DNA of 64,000 nt from Seminavis robusta. Taxonomy: Eukaryota; Bacillariophyta; Bacillariophyceae; Naviculales; Naviculaceae. The notes beneath the pieces were generated by a model. The model was not told the DNA's origin, searched no databases, and saw only the letters and a program-made list of their open reading frames with translations. The position numbers and the translations under genes are program-made. The stretch is from contig CAICTM010000008.1 in NCBI GenBank assembly GCA_903772945.1, positions 124,001-188,000 of the forward strand, read 5' to 3'. Positions 46,857 to 59,700 of the stretch are shown here, piece by piece; position 1 is the stretch's first letter, and the number at the start of each line of letters is the position of its first letter.

Positions 46857-49800
46857 GCAAAAGGTTTTCAATTTTTTGGCCAAGTTGTGGAACCGCTGTT
46901 GTCGGGGCAAACAACACGACGACACGGGGCAGGACGTGTCAAGAGATACTCTAGATGTGGCAAATCAGCAAATGGGACAGCCAACTACTACTACTACCGG
47001 TACTGTCAACAGTGCGGGAGGCACTGGAGGGGAAACTGGAGTTCCCACGGGAGTTACGCCAACAACAACTCCAGTACCACCACCAGGCGTTGCGGAAATG
47101 GCCACTGCAGCGGTAAGTTAAGCTGTCCTTCTCAATTTGTTTGCCTTTTGTCCCCGTGATTAAGTTCTCAGTAGCTGTTTTCTTTTCGTTTTGTACGTGC
47201 CATGCCAAAACAGGGAAACACGGCTGCCACGGGGGTGGCAAGCGGCACAGCTGCTGCCGGGGCAATCACAGGGGCAGCAGTAGGCGGGTTGACTCTCGCA
47301 GGGGCCATCGCCGGTGCTGGCCTTGCCACTCAAGCAGGGATTGCAGTGGGTGTTGGTATGTACCGTATGCAAAAACACGAGTGGCCAAAAAATGTGGTTT
47401 GCTTTGGGTTGGCCCCTCACTCATGCTTGCTTGGCTGCCTGCCGTCTGTCCCATCACAGGCACTGCGACCGCTGTAGCCGTCTCCGCAGGTGTTGCGGTC
47501 ACCGTAGCAACCACGTCTTCTACAGATGCAACCAATATAACAATCGCTTCAGATGTTCCAGTCCTACCAATCTCCAGCTTTTTACCACCTGCCTGCTCCA
47601 ATGCTTCCAACGAGAAAGTTGGTTATGTCGAACTCAGCCTACAAGCCCTACCACCCGATGCCATTGGAACAAGGAAGTGGGTCATGGAAGAAATGTTCAG
47701 AGACATCTACAACGAAATCACTGGCATGTGTCTGGATCCCATGGCCAGGGTAATGCTACAGGCAACTCTGGTGGGATGGGAAACGCAGTGGGGTGTTGCT
47801 GCAAATGGGATATCCACTTTTGGCAATAGCAGTAGCATTGACCTGCTGCTGACATCATCCAATTTGACCAACTACACCATTTTGGATCCAACCAAACAAA
47901 ACCTGACGCTGGCAGAGTACGAATTGGCAGTTGCTCAGAGTGTCACTACAACCTACTGGGAAGCAACGGTCGATTGCTTGGGATGTCCTGACCATGAGCC
48001 CCTCTTTGATGTGCCAGAGGAGCAAGATGCTGTGATTGGTGCAGCAAACAGAAACATCAAACAAAGGAGACTACAGGAGCCACTGTTTGATTTGATCCAG
48101 TTCTTCCCTCTGTTTGCTGCTTCCGTGGGATACAACATGGAACCAGTCCTGCAGGGAGACGGCACAACTCCCATTGATGTTACTCTCACAAACTCTTATG
48201 AAAGCAATGTTAGGGTTGTAGCAGGGGCCACAAGAGCAGTCTTGCCAAATGGTGCTTTGGATGAAAACACATTTGTGCTGCAGATTGGGACACCAGAAAT
48301 CTCCGAAGCTCTACAAGCTATCCAAGAGAACAGTGGAATTATCACAGTTCCTTTTGTCATTAACGATCTGTCAGACATTGAAGAATGCTTGGACAACAGC
48401 ATTTCTGGCGATGAGACTGTTTCAAAATCATCATTCTGTCAGCAGGTTTTGGAAGCCAGTGGGGAAGCAGATGTGCAGGTCTTGTTGGATTGTGCTGCCA
48501 ACCCCACATCTTCTTTGGAGTGCCAAGAACTCTTGCCTGAATTATTGGGCACTTCAGCCCAAGTGTCCAATGTAGATGAACAAGAGGTGGTACAGCAAGA
48601 GGAAACGCCTCAGGACTTTAGTGGGGCTGCAGTGAATCAAGACTCAACAGCAAGCCAACCAACTACGGCTGATACTCCTATTGCAAGCCCTTCTGCTTTT
48701 CAGACTACGTCCTTGGTTCCTACTAGGGCCAATGATGCATCTTCCTTCAACCCAGACGCTACAAATACTCCAACTGGTGATATTGCTCCTGTCATGAACC
48801 CAACAAGCTACAGCCCATCAGCACAAGCTCTTGTGCCTTCCCCTACAGGCCCGTCGACCAATATTGTGGCTCCTTCAATACCTGCAACTATGTCTCCTCA
48901 GTCAGTGCCCGCAGTCCCCAGCAAAGCATCAGCCCTAATTGACAGCTCTCCTGCGCCAACATCGGCGTTTGATGCTCCTGGTACAACGACACAACCAACT
49001 TTAGCTCAGTTGCCGCCAACGGTTGGTACTACACCAACACAGAATCTACCTCCAGCAACACAACTCACTCCTGAATCATCTCCAGGTGCCACAGGAAGCC
49101 CAACTGATAGTCCAGTAACAACTACCACACCAGTACCTTCAGGCTCCTCAGCCTCTCCTGGAAATCCAATGGCAACTACTACTCCCGGAAATCCAGTCGC
49201 CACTACAGCACCTGTGCCTCCTGGTTCCACAGCACCACCTGGAATTCCCGTCACAACAACAACAATCTCCCCTGGCTCCTTGGTGTCTCCTGGAAATCCA
49301 GTTGCCACAACTACCCCAGGAAATCCAATAGCCACTACTACTCCAGGAAATCCAGGAACCACACCTGTTCCTGCAGAAGCATCAACAGCTCCCCCAGGCA
49401 CCACCGGTGCCACACCTACTCCTGTTATCACTCCTGGGGGTCCAGACCGATCCACTCCTAATCCAAATCCCACCCCTCATGCACTACAGAACCAAACACC
49501 ACAACCAATCCCAGATCCAACCCCCAACCCCGCACCGCAGCCCATACCAGATCCTACTCCCAACCCTACACCGCAGCCCACACCCAATCCGACACCTGAG
49601 CCCACACCAAATCCTACTCCAGCACCAACATTTCAGCCTACCCCAGACCCAACTCCACAACCAACAGAGGCACAGACACCCAGCCCCGCAACCGTCGCTC
49701 CTACCATCAACCAGATACCAGAACCGACACCACAACCTGTCCCCAATCCTACTGTTCAGCCATTGCCCACCACAACGCAACCAACTCCAGTCCCAAACCC

Positions 49801-50159
49801 TACTGCCCAGGAGTGCCCTCCGCCATTGGTGAATTCCATTTCAACATACTATGTCTTTTTTGAAAATGATGTTTCGGCGGTGGATGACAACACGCTGATC
49901 ACAGCATTTAGGAGTGGCTTTGAAGCTATCCCAATGCAGGTTTGTGCCCCAATCCTCAACACGGTAACAGTCCAAAGCAGGAGTCAACGAAGAAGGCTGC
50001 AGGTAATTCAGACCATAAGGTTTCAGACCAGCAGTACCCAAACTGAAGGCACAATACTTATTGACACAACAGCAGACAGCCTTGCTTTTCTAGAAGGATT
50101 CAATAGTGCTTTGAGAATGCATTATTAACAACAACAGCAAATGGGATAAGCACTGATAC

Positions 50160-52420
50160 ATCCCAACCAACAGAGAGCCCAAGTAGCACACCGACAGTGA
50201 CTCCTGGAAGCCCCTCTGTAGCACCAACCACTGGCATTCCCACCACTCCTGTCCCCACTGCTTCTACTGGCACCCCCAGTCGTAGTCCATCAACTGCCAG
50301 TCCCACAACTGGAACCCCAACAGTGACTCCTGGAAGCCCCTCTGCGACACCAACAACTGTCAGTCCCACCACTCCCTGTCCCAAACCAAAAAAATTTTTT
50401 TTTTATTGCTCTTTATACCTTTCTGGGGATTTCTTTTTTTTTTTCCCCAGGGTTTTTTTTTCCCCCTTTTAAAGGTTCCCAAAAAAAACCACTGGAACAC
50501 CCACAGTGACTCCTGGAAGCCCCTCTGCAACACCAACCACTGCCAGGCCCACCACTACTATCCCAACCACTTCTACTGGTTCTCCCAGTCCTAGTCCAAC
50601 CACTGGAACACCCACAGTGACTCCTGGAAGCCCCTCAACCCAACACTGCCAGGCCACAACTCCTGTTCCAACAGTTTCTACTGGCTCCCAATATTAGTCA
50701 GACAACGGCACTCCCACAACTGCAACACCAACAGTGACTCCTGGAAGCCCCTCTGCAACACCAACCACTGCCAGGCCCACAACTCCTGTTCCAACAGTTT
50801 CTACTGGCTCTCCCAATATTAGTCAGACAACTGCACTCCCACAACTGCAACACCAACAGTGACTCCTGGAAGCCCCTCTGCAACACCAACCACGAGCAGT
50901 CCCACCACTCCTGTCCCAACTGTTTCTGCAGGCTCTCCCAATGTTAGTCCAACAACAGGCACTCCCACAACTGCAACACCAACAGTGACTCCCGGAAGCC
51001 CCTCTACACCAACAACAACTGAAAGTCCCACAGCTCCTGCCCCCATTACTACGAACTCTCCAAATACCAGCCCAACAACCGGAATACCCACGGTGACTCC
51101 TGGAAGCCCTTCTGCGGCTCCGACCACACCCAGCCCTTTCGTTGATCTGCCAACTGGGACTCCTGGTTCTCCAAGTGGCAGTCCTAATGCTGGATCACCA
51201 ACTGTGACTCCTGAAAACCCTTCAGGTGCACCAATAGCCGTCACTCCCACTGCTTCAATACCCACTGTGACACCAGGATCCCCCAGTGTCAGTCCAACTG
51301 CAGCCAACCCAAATGTACCAACTGTGACTCCTGGAAGTCCATCCCTGGCTCCTACCACTGTGACTCCCTCTGGTTCTGTCCCCACTGTGACACCTGATTC
51401 ACCAAGTGTTAGTCCAACTGCAGCCATTCCCACTTCTCGATTGCCCACTGTGGCTCCTGGAAGCCCATCCCTGGCTCCTACAACCACCAGTCCTGCAGGT
51501 TCCATGCCAACAGGTACTCCTGGCTCCCCCAGCGTCAGTCCAACTGCAGCCAACCCTACTGCTGGCTCGCCCACTGTGACTCATGGTGGCCCATCCTTGG
51601 TACCTACCACTACTAGGCCCGCAGCAAAAGTACCAACTGTAACTCCAGGATCTCCCAGTGTCACCCCAACCGCAGGAAATCCATCGACCGGGACTATAAC
51701 GGTTACTCCTGGAAGCCCATCCCTGGCACCTACCACTACTAGTCCTGTTGGTTCTGTACCCACTGTAACTCCTGGCTCACCCAGTGTCCGCCCAACTGCA
51801 GGAAATCCATTGACCGGGACTCCAACAGTTACTCCTGGAAGCCCATCCCTGGCACCTACCACTACTAGTCCTGTGGGTTCTGTACCAACTGTAACTCCAG
51901 GATCTCCCAGTGTGGCACCATCCGCAGGAAATCCATCGAACGGGACTCCAACGGTTACTCCTGGAAGCCCATCCCTAGCTCCTACAACCGCCAGTCCTGC
52001 AGGTTCCATGCCAACAGTTACTCCTGGCTCCCCCAGTGTCAATCCAACTGCAGCCAACCCGACTGTGGGGTTGCCCACTGTGACTCCTGGAAGCCCATCC
52101 CTGGCACCTACCACTGCTAGTCCTGTTGGTTCTGTACCCACCGTGACTCCTGGCTCCCCCAGTGTCAGTCCAACTGCAGCCAACCCCACTACTGGATTGC
52201 CTACTGTCACTCCTGGAAGCCCATCCCTGGCACCTACCACTACTAGTCCTGTTGGTTTTGTACCCACTGTGATTCCTGGCTCGCCCAGTGTCAGCCCAAC
52301 TGCAGCGAATCCCACTGTTGGATCGCCCACTGTTACTCCTGGCAGCCCATCCTCGGCTCCAACCAGTGTGAGTCCCACTGCATCAGTACCAACGGTTACT
52401 CCAGGATCGCCAACAATCGG
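50160..52420 (+). repeat. TPGSPS higher-order array of gene 6
   Basis: Units such as SPSVSPTAANPT..SPTVTPGSPS and SLAPTTTSPVGSVPTVTPGSPS repeat about every 120 bp between 51540 and 52400. The proximal part (to 50860) is broken by frameshifts and by the patch at 50385-50480. Confidence 0.85.
50385..50480 (+). other. homopolymer-rich patch within the gene 6 array, probable sequence error
   Basis: Within otherwise regular repeats the sequence degenerates into runs of A, T and C (A7 T10, T12, T9, C5, A8) and then returns to the repeat mid-unit at cactggaacaccc. It has no counterpart in neighbouring units. Confidence 0.65.
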
Positions 52421-52429
52421 GCCATCTCT

Positions 52430-53180
52430 TAGTTCAATGCCCAGCAGCCATCCCTCTTTCAGCTCAAGGCCATCTACGTTTCCATCCATGAGTTCAAGTC
52501 CATCTTTGTCACCGTCGATCAGTTCATGGCCATCTTCATCTCCTTCGAGCACTTCCTCTCCATCAAACTCTCCGTCTGTTAGTTCAAAGCCGTCCTTTTC
52601 TCCTTCCTTTAGCTTAGGGCCATCACTTTCTCCCTCTCTCAGCGTGGTGCCATCAAGTCTTCCGTCGCTGAGCTCAATTCCATCCTCTTCGCCATCCAGG
52701 AGTTCAAGACCATCGAATTCTCCATCTATCAGCTCTGTGCCATCCATTTCGCCATCTATCAGTGCAGTGCCATCTATTTCACCATCCATCAGCTCCAGGC
52801 AATCGATTTCTCCTTCCACAAGCTCGATGCCATCTGTTTCTCTGTCAACTAGCTCCAGGCCATCCATTTTCCCATCACTAAGCTCATTGCCATCTACTAC
52901 TCCATCAATAAGCCAAAGGCCCTCTATTTCTCCATCTGGCAGCCTAGTGCCGTCAGATTCTCCATCAAGAAGCGCAAGGCCCTCTTTTTCGCCTTCTCTT
53001 AGCTCATTTCCTTCGACACAGCCCTCACTGCCCAGTGCTGCGCCTTCCTTGCAGCCATCAAGAAAACCCAGCGAAGAACCATCGTCCATGCCTTCAAGCC
53101 CTCCTTCCAAAAGTCCGAGCCTGATACCTTCGAACCAGCCTTCAGAGACTCCAAGCTTGCCTCCCTCGGGCCGTTCCGCA
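52430..53180 (+). repeat. Ser-rich stalk of gene 6
   Basis: About 250 residues of SSRPS/SPSISS-type units (period 9-12 residues: PSISPSISSxPS), distinct from the other paralogues in using SS pairs and fewer Thr. Confidence 0.8.
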
Positions 53181-53183
53181 AGT

Positions 53184-53290
53184 CCAATCACGAACCAGCC
53201 CTCTGGGAGTCCGATCACGAACCAGCCTTCCGGAAGTCCGATCACGAACCAGCCTTCGGGAAGTCCGATCACGAACCAGCCTTCCATTCA
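53184..53290 (+). repeat. 27-bp tandem repeat at the gene 6 C-terminus
   Basis: About four units of gggagtccgatcacgaacca with a gccttc end, encoding GSPITNQPS four times, close to the stop codon. Confidence 0.9.
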
Positions 53291-53318
53291 GCCTTCCAAC
53301 CAGCCCACAGCCATTTGA

Positions 53319-53749
53319 GCCTCCCGATGCCATGACGAGGCCCCCGCTTTAAAACGTATCTTATGTATTTAGTATTTGTGTCTCTGAGTGGGACTGGGTC
53401 GGCCACTGCTACCATACAATGCTGCACATTCGACTGGAGGTTCCGTGGAATCAGGGGCAGGACAAGTACATGGGCCTACTGGCTCAATCAGCCTCTGTGG
53501 ATATCAACCCTACTCTAACTAAACCCTCAAATATCAGCCTGATATTCGTAGACTAGTAGCATGTTCACAAAGATATCTTTTGTGGAGTATGGTGAAGCTC
53601 TTAATAATTGAATCGATTCCATAAGCTGTAGGGGCCTTTGATTAGTGAATTAGTCTATGGAAGGCGGGAGTGGGCCAGAAGGTTGGGTGGGACACGAGCG
53701 GCTGAATCAAAGTACGTTTGTACAGCGAAGTTTGGCAAGTCCGCAAATT
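53319..53749 (+). other. convergent intergenic region of genes 6 and 7
   Basis: 431 bases between two stop codons, holding both 3' UTRs. A 7-bp inverted repeat with 3-base loop (aatatca-gcc-tgatatt, 53530-53546) is the only structure seen; no canonical AATAAA was noticed. Confidence 0.5.
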
Positions 53750-56700
53750 CTACTGAGAAGGAAGATTGCTGATAGACATTGCATCCCGGTCTTGCCCCCC
53801 GGGGGACACACTGCTCAGTGAAACGCTATCCTGCTGCGCTGGAGAGTAGACGAGAGGAGCCGAGCTTCGTGCTGTTGCGAAGCTCCGTGTTGTGTCGTAG
53901 CTGCCGGGGCTTTCATCTACTGCCGAGTTCATGTCAGAGAACGACGCAGTTTGGTTGAGTATGTTTCTGCTGCTGCTGCTCCAGAAGCTTGGCTTTGGAC
54001 TGCTTGGGGTATTCCAAAGACTTGAGAGCTTGTCAATGTCGTGGTCTTCGTGGCGCAGCAATTCGGTGGCCTCGGTGACGTTCTTGCGGTACTGGCTTGA
54101 GCATTGGATGAAAAATTTGGCCAGTAGTATCAACAAAGCGCCAAAAAAGATGAGGAGGTTATCGAGAAGCGTCATTTGGGCTTCAAAGCATTGAGCATTG
54201 GTAGGCTGGACGAGCCCAATGTAAGTAAGCACCTTGTAGACAGAGTCGAGAATTGAACAGTACAGATGGATGGCATAGATAGAAACAGATCCAAGCTGCC
54301 AACAACCAACCACAACCGCCACAACGTAGATTTCAAAGTGTTTGTAGGCATGAAGTCTGAGGTAGGAAGGTAGTTCATAAGCTGGTGATTTTTGGATGGG
54401 TCGGACAGCGGACCATCCGCCCCTCATGAGGCGCCTCACGAATTGGTAACAACCAATGAAGAAAACCATCCCCATGGATACGAAAGCAACCACCAACAAG
54501 AAACCCAGTGCGACGTAGTCCCAGGTTGTGTCCAAGACAAACCGTGACTGCAACAGCACGGCACTCACAACCGAGAAAACTCCATATTTGGTGACCGCTT
54601 CTTCGAACGTGGTCCCTGACTCCAGAGCAAGTCCCCATAGGTCCGAGATATTAACTGAAACAGAGGGAGCATATATGCAACCAATGACAAGGAGCACCAG
54701 CACCGCCAGTACGCCAAAGGCTACCCCAAAATGACGATTGACAAGAACATTCTTCAGGCGTTTGAGCAAGGTGGAGCAACGAGAATCTCCTCGCTCTGCT
54801 GTGGCACTTGACTGGTCGCCAATCGAAGAACACTCCTTGTCCTTGTCACCCACGTGCTCTGGTGCTGGAGAGAGTCGCTTTTCGAGTACACTGGACATCT
54901 CTTGGTCCACCGGAGACATGGTGCTCCCACCAGCACTGCCCAGGTGAGTTGGCAGTGATGTGTTATCGAATGTTCTCCTCGGCAGCTCCGGGCTGTCATC
55001 TGCAGACGCGAGTCCCGTGTTCAGATCCCTCTTTGGATCCGGGGAAAGATTCAAGGAGCTTTCCTCTTCCTGGTTACTCTCGTCTTCTAACCAGCCGTTA
55101 TCGCTGCAGTCCATTTGCTCCGCCAATGCTTCATTGCACGATTTGGGCTCTTTTTGGTAGAAACTTGCAACTTCACCTTTGGCGCAGCCCTCACGTGCAG
55201 CAAGAACCACCTTATCGTGGCAATCCAGAAAGAACCTTGAACTAACTCTCGACATTCGCTGTGCCATAACGATGCAATAGCAGCTTGCGCCTGGGATGAC
55301 AATAACTTTCATCGAGTATAGAGCCCCTTCGGCGTCCAAGGCTTCGTCGGGCCCACCAATGTACACAAGCAACACAGCTGCCGACAAGGAAAAGCAAATT
55401 AGAACAACAATCTTCTCGTGGATTCCAGAGACGGTGAGATATGCCGAACTCACCAAGAGCCAATATCATCGTAAAGATATCCACGATGCTTAGCTTTGTC
55501 AAGGCATCAATCCACAGAAGCATCTTCCCTCTGTAACTGACGGATAGCATTCGTGGTGGCACGAGCCAAAGAAACAACGATGCGAGAAGCTTTACGTATG
55601 GCCAAATGCCTGTATGCGAGAAAGCAGGGCACTTTAGAAGGAGAAGAAGATGTCACTGCAAAGAAGCATGATTGCTAGAAAACGTACCCGTGAATATCCA
55701 CAACATAATGGACATCTCCATTCCCCCATTCCGATAGGTGTTTGCCGTAGAGTCAATAAAGGAGAACTCCAAAAAATTGTGTATTGTAAACTCTTCCCCC
55801 GCAAGGTGCACGTCCAGATCAACTGTTGAAAGAATGCCAAGGTGACCGCCCATGTATAGCCCAATGTTGAGCAAAATCATCACAGGAACAGCCCACCTGA
55901 CTTTGGCGTCCAAGACAGCACTGTGCAGGAGAGACTGAGAATACATGTTTATGATTTTCTCTTGCTCTTGTTCCCTGGCCTTTTGTCGGCGCAGCAGAAA
56001 CATCCCCTCCGAAGAAAGTGATTCCTTCCACTTCTTGTTGCTCCGTCGGATCAAGAGTTTCCCAAGGATGAAGGCGAGGAGAAGGAAAGCTGCAAAGATT
56101 CCACTAGCAATATTGAAATAGGAAGACGTATCATCACGCTCGGTAAAATCTGTGAAACCAAAAGGTTCTGCTTGGTTTTGTAAGTATTCGGAGGCGGTGA
56201 TGAGTGCGTCTGGGTCATAGTCACCAGCATGGGGACACTTCCTGGAAGATTCGGCTACAACTTGGTCCAGGAAGTCTTGGATGGCCTCGCCATCGAGGAT
56301 TTGACTCAAGGTCTGGTAGACCGTTTCGGTTGCTTCATCGGCGCTGGCTGGGGTATAGAGATCAGCCACGAGATCACCAAATTGGGGGCTCGTGCAAGAA
56401 ACACACGAGACATTCAGATCCATGTCCCCCAGACTCAAGGATTCATCCAAGAGCGATATCCCATGGATGTCACCGTCTGCAGCAAGGATGGTGGAAAGCC
56501 AGCAGAAGACATTTGGTACATCCTTCAAAGGAAACTTCAAAAAGCTGTCTTCTCTAATCCTGAGCAGGATGGTGGCAAGAGCGTTTGCGTCATAGACATC
56601 CACACTGACGTCAACGACGTTTCGAACTTGCATCTCCTCTTTTGCACAACGTGGAAGCGAAACTATGTCAGCACTCCTCGAGCTTTAATACGAGAGACAA

Positions 56701-59700
56701 CTCCGATTGTACACTGAAACTTACCGTTGTCAGAAATGGCGAGCATCAGTCTAGCCTTCACTTTAAGAGGCTCGGTTCCAACACCCAATGAGATGGTATT
56801 GTTCAACGTGTGAGCATTTACAGGATCCAAAAGGGACAGAGGTGCCCCCAGCGTGTCAATGTTTTCAAGCGCAATATCTCCAAGTTGAAAAGCCAACACG
56901 GCATCCAAGCCCGCCAACTTCACGCTTGCCGTCGTGTCCAAAAGGTTGCCAGGGATATTCACAGCTCCGCTCATGTTAAAGTGATCTGCTGTCCAAGACG
57001 AGAGGTGGTCGTTGATTGACGGCGGTTCGCCGTCTTTGGTTTCGAGCTCTTGCTTCATCACTCCGTGCAAGAGTTGGAAAATATCTCCATACTGCTCCCT
57101 TCCAGTACCTCCCAAGCTTTTGGACTCTGTTGGTGGGAGAAACAAATCCCTAAAGTCAAGAATGTCGCCACCTGCCTCAACAGAGCACAGGGTTGGGTCT
57201 ACTTGTGACACATACTGTTGGAGCCAAACGTTGAACGAATGCCTGATAGAGCTATCGAAGATGCCCGGTAGAGCAAATGCCAACTCTTCTCCAAAGGAAT
57301 CGTACAAAACTTGATTCATGAGAGCCAGTACGCCATGAAGATCTGGCGACAAGAATCCTTCAATAGAGGGTTTCCCCATGTTCCCAATGGACACGTTAAG
57401 GCGCGGAATGAACACCTCATGGGCTCCCTCCAGAAGACACGGAAGGACTTGGTTGATCTTGAGCAGGCTGCCCAGCTCGATTTGGCCGAGTTTGTCCACG
57501 TCCATGGCAAGCAACAATGGGAACTCCACCACGATGTTTTGGAAATCAATGGACACTGTCATGTTGTGCGTTTCTCCAGATCCCAGGTCCACTAGCAGGT
57601 CCAAGGTGACGTTGAGCTGCTGCAACTCCAGACTGTTTTGGAGCGTTTGAGGCCCCACCACAACGAATGGGTCTAAATGCGTAATGGAATCAATCCCCAG
57701 CACCCGGGTTTGCCACACAGAAAAGACGACTCCTGCCAGATCAAACTGCATGTCGTCGAACGCAACGATCAGTTGTCCTTGTTCGTCAAGGAGATGATCG
57801 CGAATAAAAGAATCAGCTTGCAGCACTTGTGGCGTCTCCTCCTTTGTCTCGTTCCCTTCGAGTCGTCGCGTCGCATTGTACGTGGACAAGTCAGTCATGA
57901 CCGACGCTTGCAGCGCCACCCGCGCTTCCTCCAGTACGGAATCGGCCCAAGGCCCGAGCGTTGCCGATAGATTGGTCCAATCCAACAACCTAGTAGTAGT
58001 AGTACTGCTCGTGGTGGTGGACGATTGATTCGTAGCCGCATTCAAAACCACCGGAAGCTCCTCCTCCAGTACCAGGGGCGGCGGCGGCTGCAGAATGTAG
58101 TTTTTGGCCAACAAAAACAGACTGGCGTAGAGCGACAGGAATCCAAACGTCGACATGGTTTCGACCGATTGCCGGGACCATCGCGGCGGTGTTGCAAAAG
58201 CCTTGGCTAGTCCGTAGAGATTTTCTTGCGGCACGGCCAGCGGATCGTATTGGTCATCGTGAGGACAGAGTCGATGAGCATCGGCAATCCACGCATCAAA
58301 GTTCATATTGGTAAAGGCTCCCTGTACGACATTGGCCAATAGGTCTTCGAGGTAGGGTTGGAATCGCGTTGTCAATCCGGCATTTTGTAGTACCTGCAAG
58401 ACTTGTGGCAATGCCGTTGCCCCCGGACTGGAGCACGAGACACAGGCGGCGTCCAACGTGAAGGAGGATGCGAGCCCCGTAACGACGCGTTCCAAGTTGA
58501 GTGGTGATGTTTCGGTGGAGGACGACGACATGGCGGCCAACCAACAATATTCATTTTCCAAATTCTCGAGTGGAAAGTGGAGGAGTGCCGTTTCGTTCAT
58601 GGCGACAAATAGTTCGAATATGAAAACGGAGGAGGGAATGGTAATGGAAAGTTCCACATGATTGTGTATTTCTTCTGGTTGTTGTTGTTCCAAAGAAGAG
58701 TGACCAAAGGGTAGTGCTTGTGCGACGAGTTGCATGGTGAATTGGAGTGGTCGATCCGGAGTTGCATCGCCCGTTCGAATGGTATTCCCCAGTAGTTGTG
58801 TATCGAGTGGTACGAACAGTTCAACGGGAGACGTGATGGTATCGATATTGTAGAGAATGGCATCTTTGGCTTGGAACTGGAACTGTTCCCATCCCAGTAG
58901 CGTGACCCAATTGGTGGTGGTGGCCGTCGTCGTCTCATTGTTGTTGATATTGTTGTAATAATCTTCTTGTTGGAGCTGGTATGGATTGCCCGTTCCTTCT
59001 TGTACAAAATCGAGCAAGGGAGCGTCGGTGGACGACATGAGAATTCCTTCACGTCCCGACTGATCGAGTGTGTAGGGTCGTACGAATCGTTGATTGAGTT
59101 TATCATCGGTGAGTACTTCATTTTGTAGAGTGGGCACGACAAATTCGTGAAACAAATTGCCATATCTACCCACGGTGCCACCGGACGAAGTGGGCACCAA
59201 ATCGACAGTGGGCGGTCCCAGCAATAATTGTCGGACATTGATATTCCCGAGTGGCGGTGTCAATTCCCAGAGCGTACATTTTTCTCCCTGGGAGAGACTC
59301 TCTTTTTGCGCTTCCAATTGCTGATTGACGACATCTCGAATGACGGTTTGAAAGAATGCCTGACTGGACCGTAAGAGGGAGGATTCGTACATGTAAAAGG
59401 CGGCATTCATGGCATTGGAAAGGACTTGATAGAGTCCTGGCGAGAGTGAGGAAGAAGTGGCGGTAATAACTGGGGGCTCTAAATCCATGGCTTGTACGGA
59501 GAGTGTGGATACCTGTACTTGAAAAATGGAAGTGAGAAAGCAGGGTAGAATATTGTCTTTTTGTAGGAAATGTCCGAGCTGGAGTTCCTCGAGTGTATTT
59601 TGATCCAATGCCAATAAAATTCCAATTCCGGCATCGACTTGGGAGAGTGCCAGTTGGACGGTGATTTGTTCTCGAATGCCACCATTATTTTGAGTAGCTC

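Larger units (their letters stand above)
46221..53318 (+). pseudogene. gene 6: stalked surface protein, broken by LINE copy 3 and frameshifts
   Basis: Exon 1 runs from ATG 46221 to 47112 with LINE copy 3 inside it. Without the LINE and one duplication copy, 46576 joins 46857 in frame and restores INYLQNDVLQKVFNFL. Exon 2 is 47214-47355 (47 residues, Ala/Gly-rich, the same length as in gene 4); exon 3 starts at 47460. Exon 1 keeps EAAIRAGF but CSYFSDS is replaced by an acidic Ser stretch. Domain 1: YVELSLQALPPDAIGTRKW, FRDIYNEITGMCLDP, EATVDCLGCPDHEPLFD, QRRLQ. Domain 2: YYVFFENDVSAVDDNTL, RSQRRRLQ. The frame ends at 50128, where a one-base shift separates domain 2 from the TPGSPS repeats, and a garbled patch follows. 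The stalk then runs open to 53318. No lectin or P-type head was seen; it ends in PSGSPITNQ repeats. Confidence 0.75.

Noticed and set aside
51581-53287. Minus-strand open frame of 568 codons opposite gene 6
   Set aside because: It exactly shadows the Pro/Ser stalk and changes character wherever the sense repeat does.
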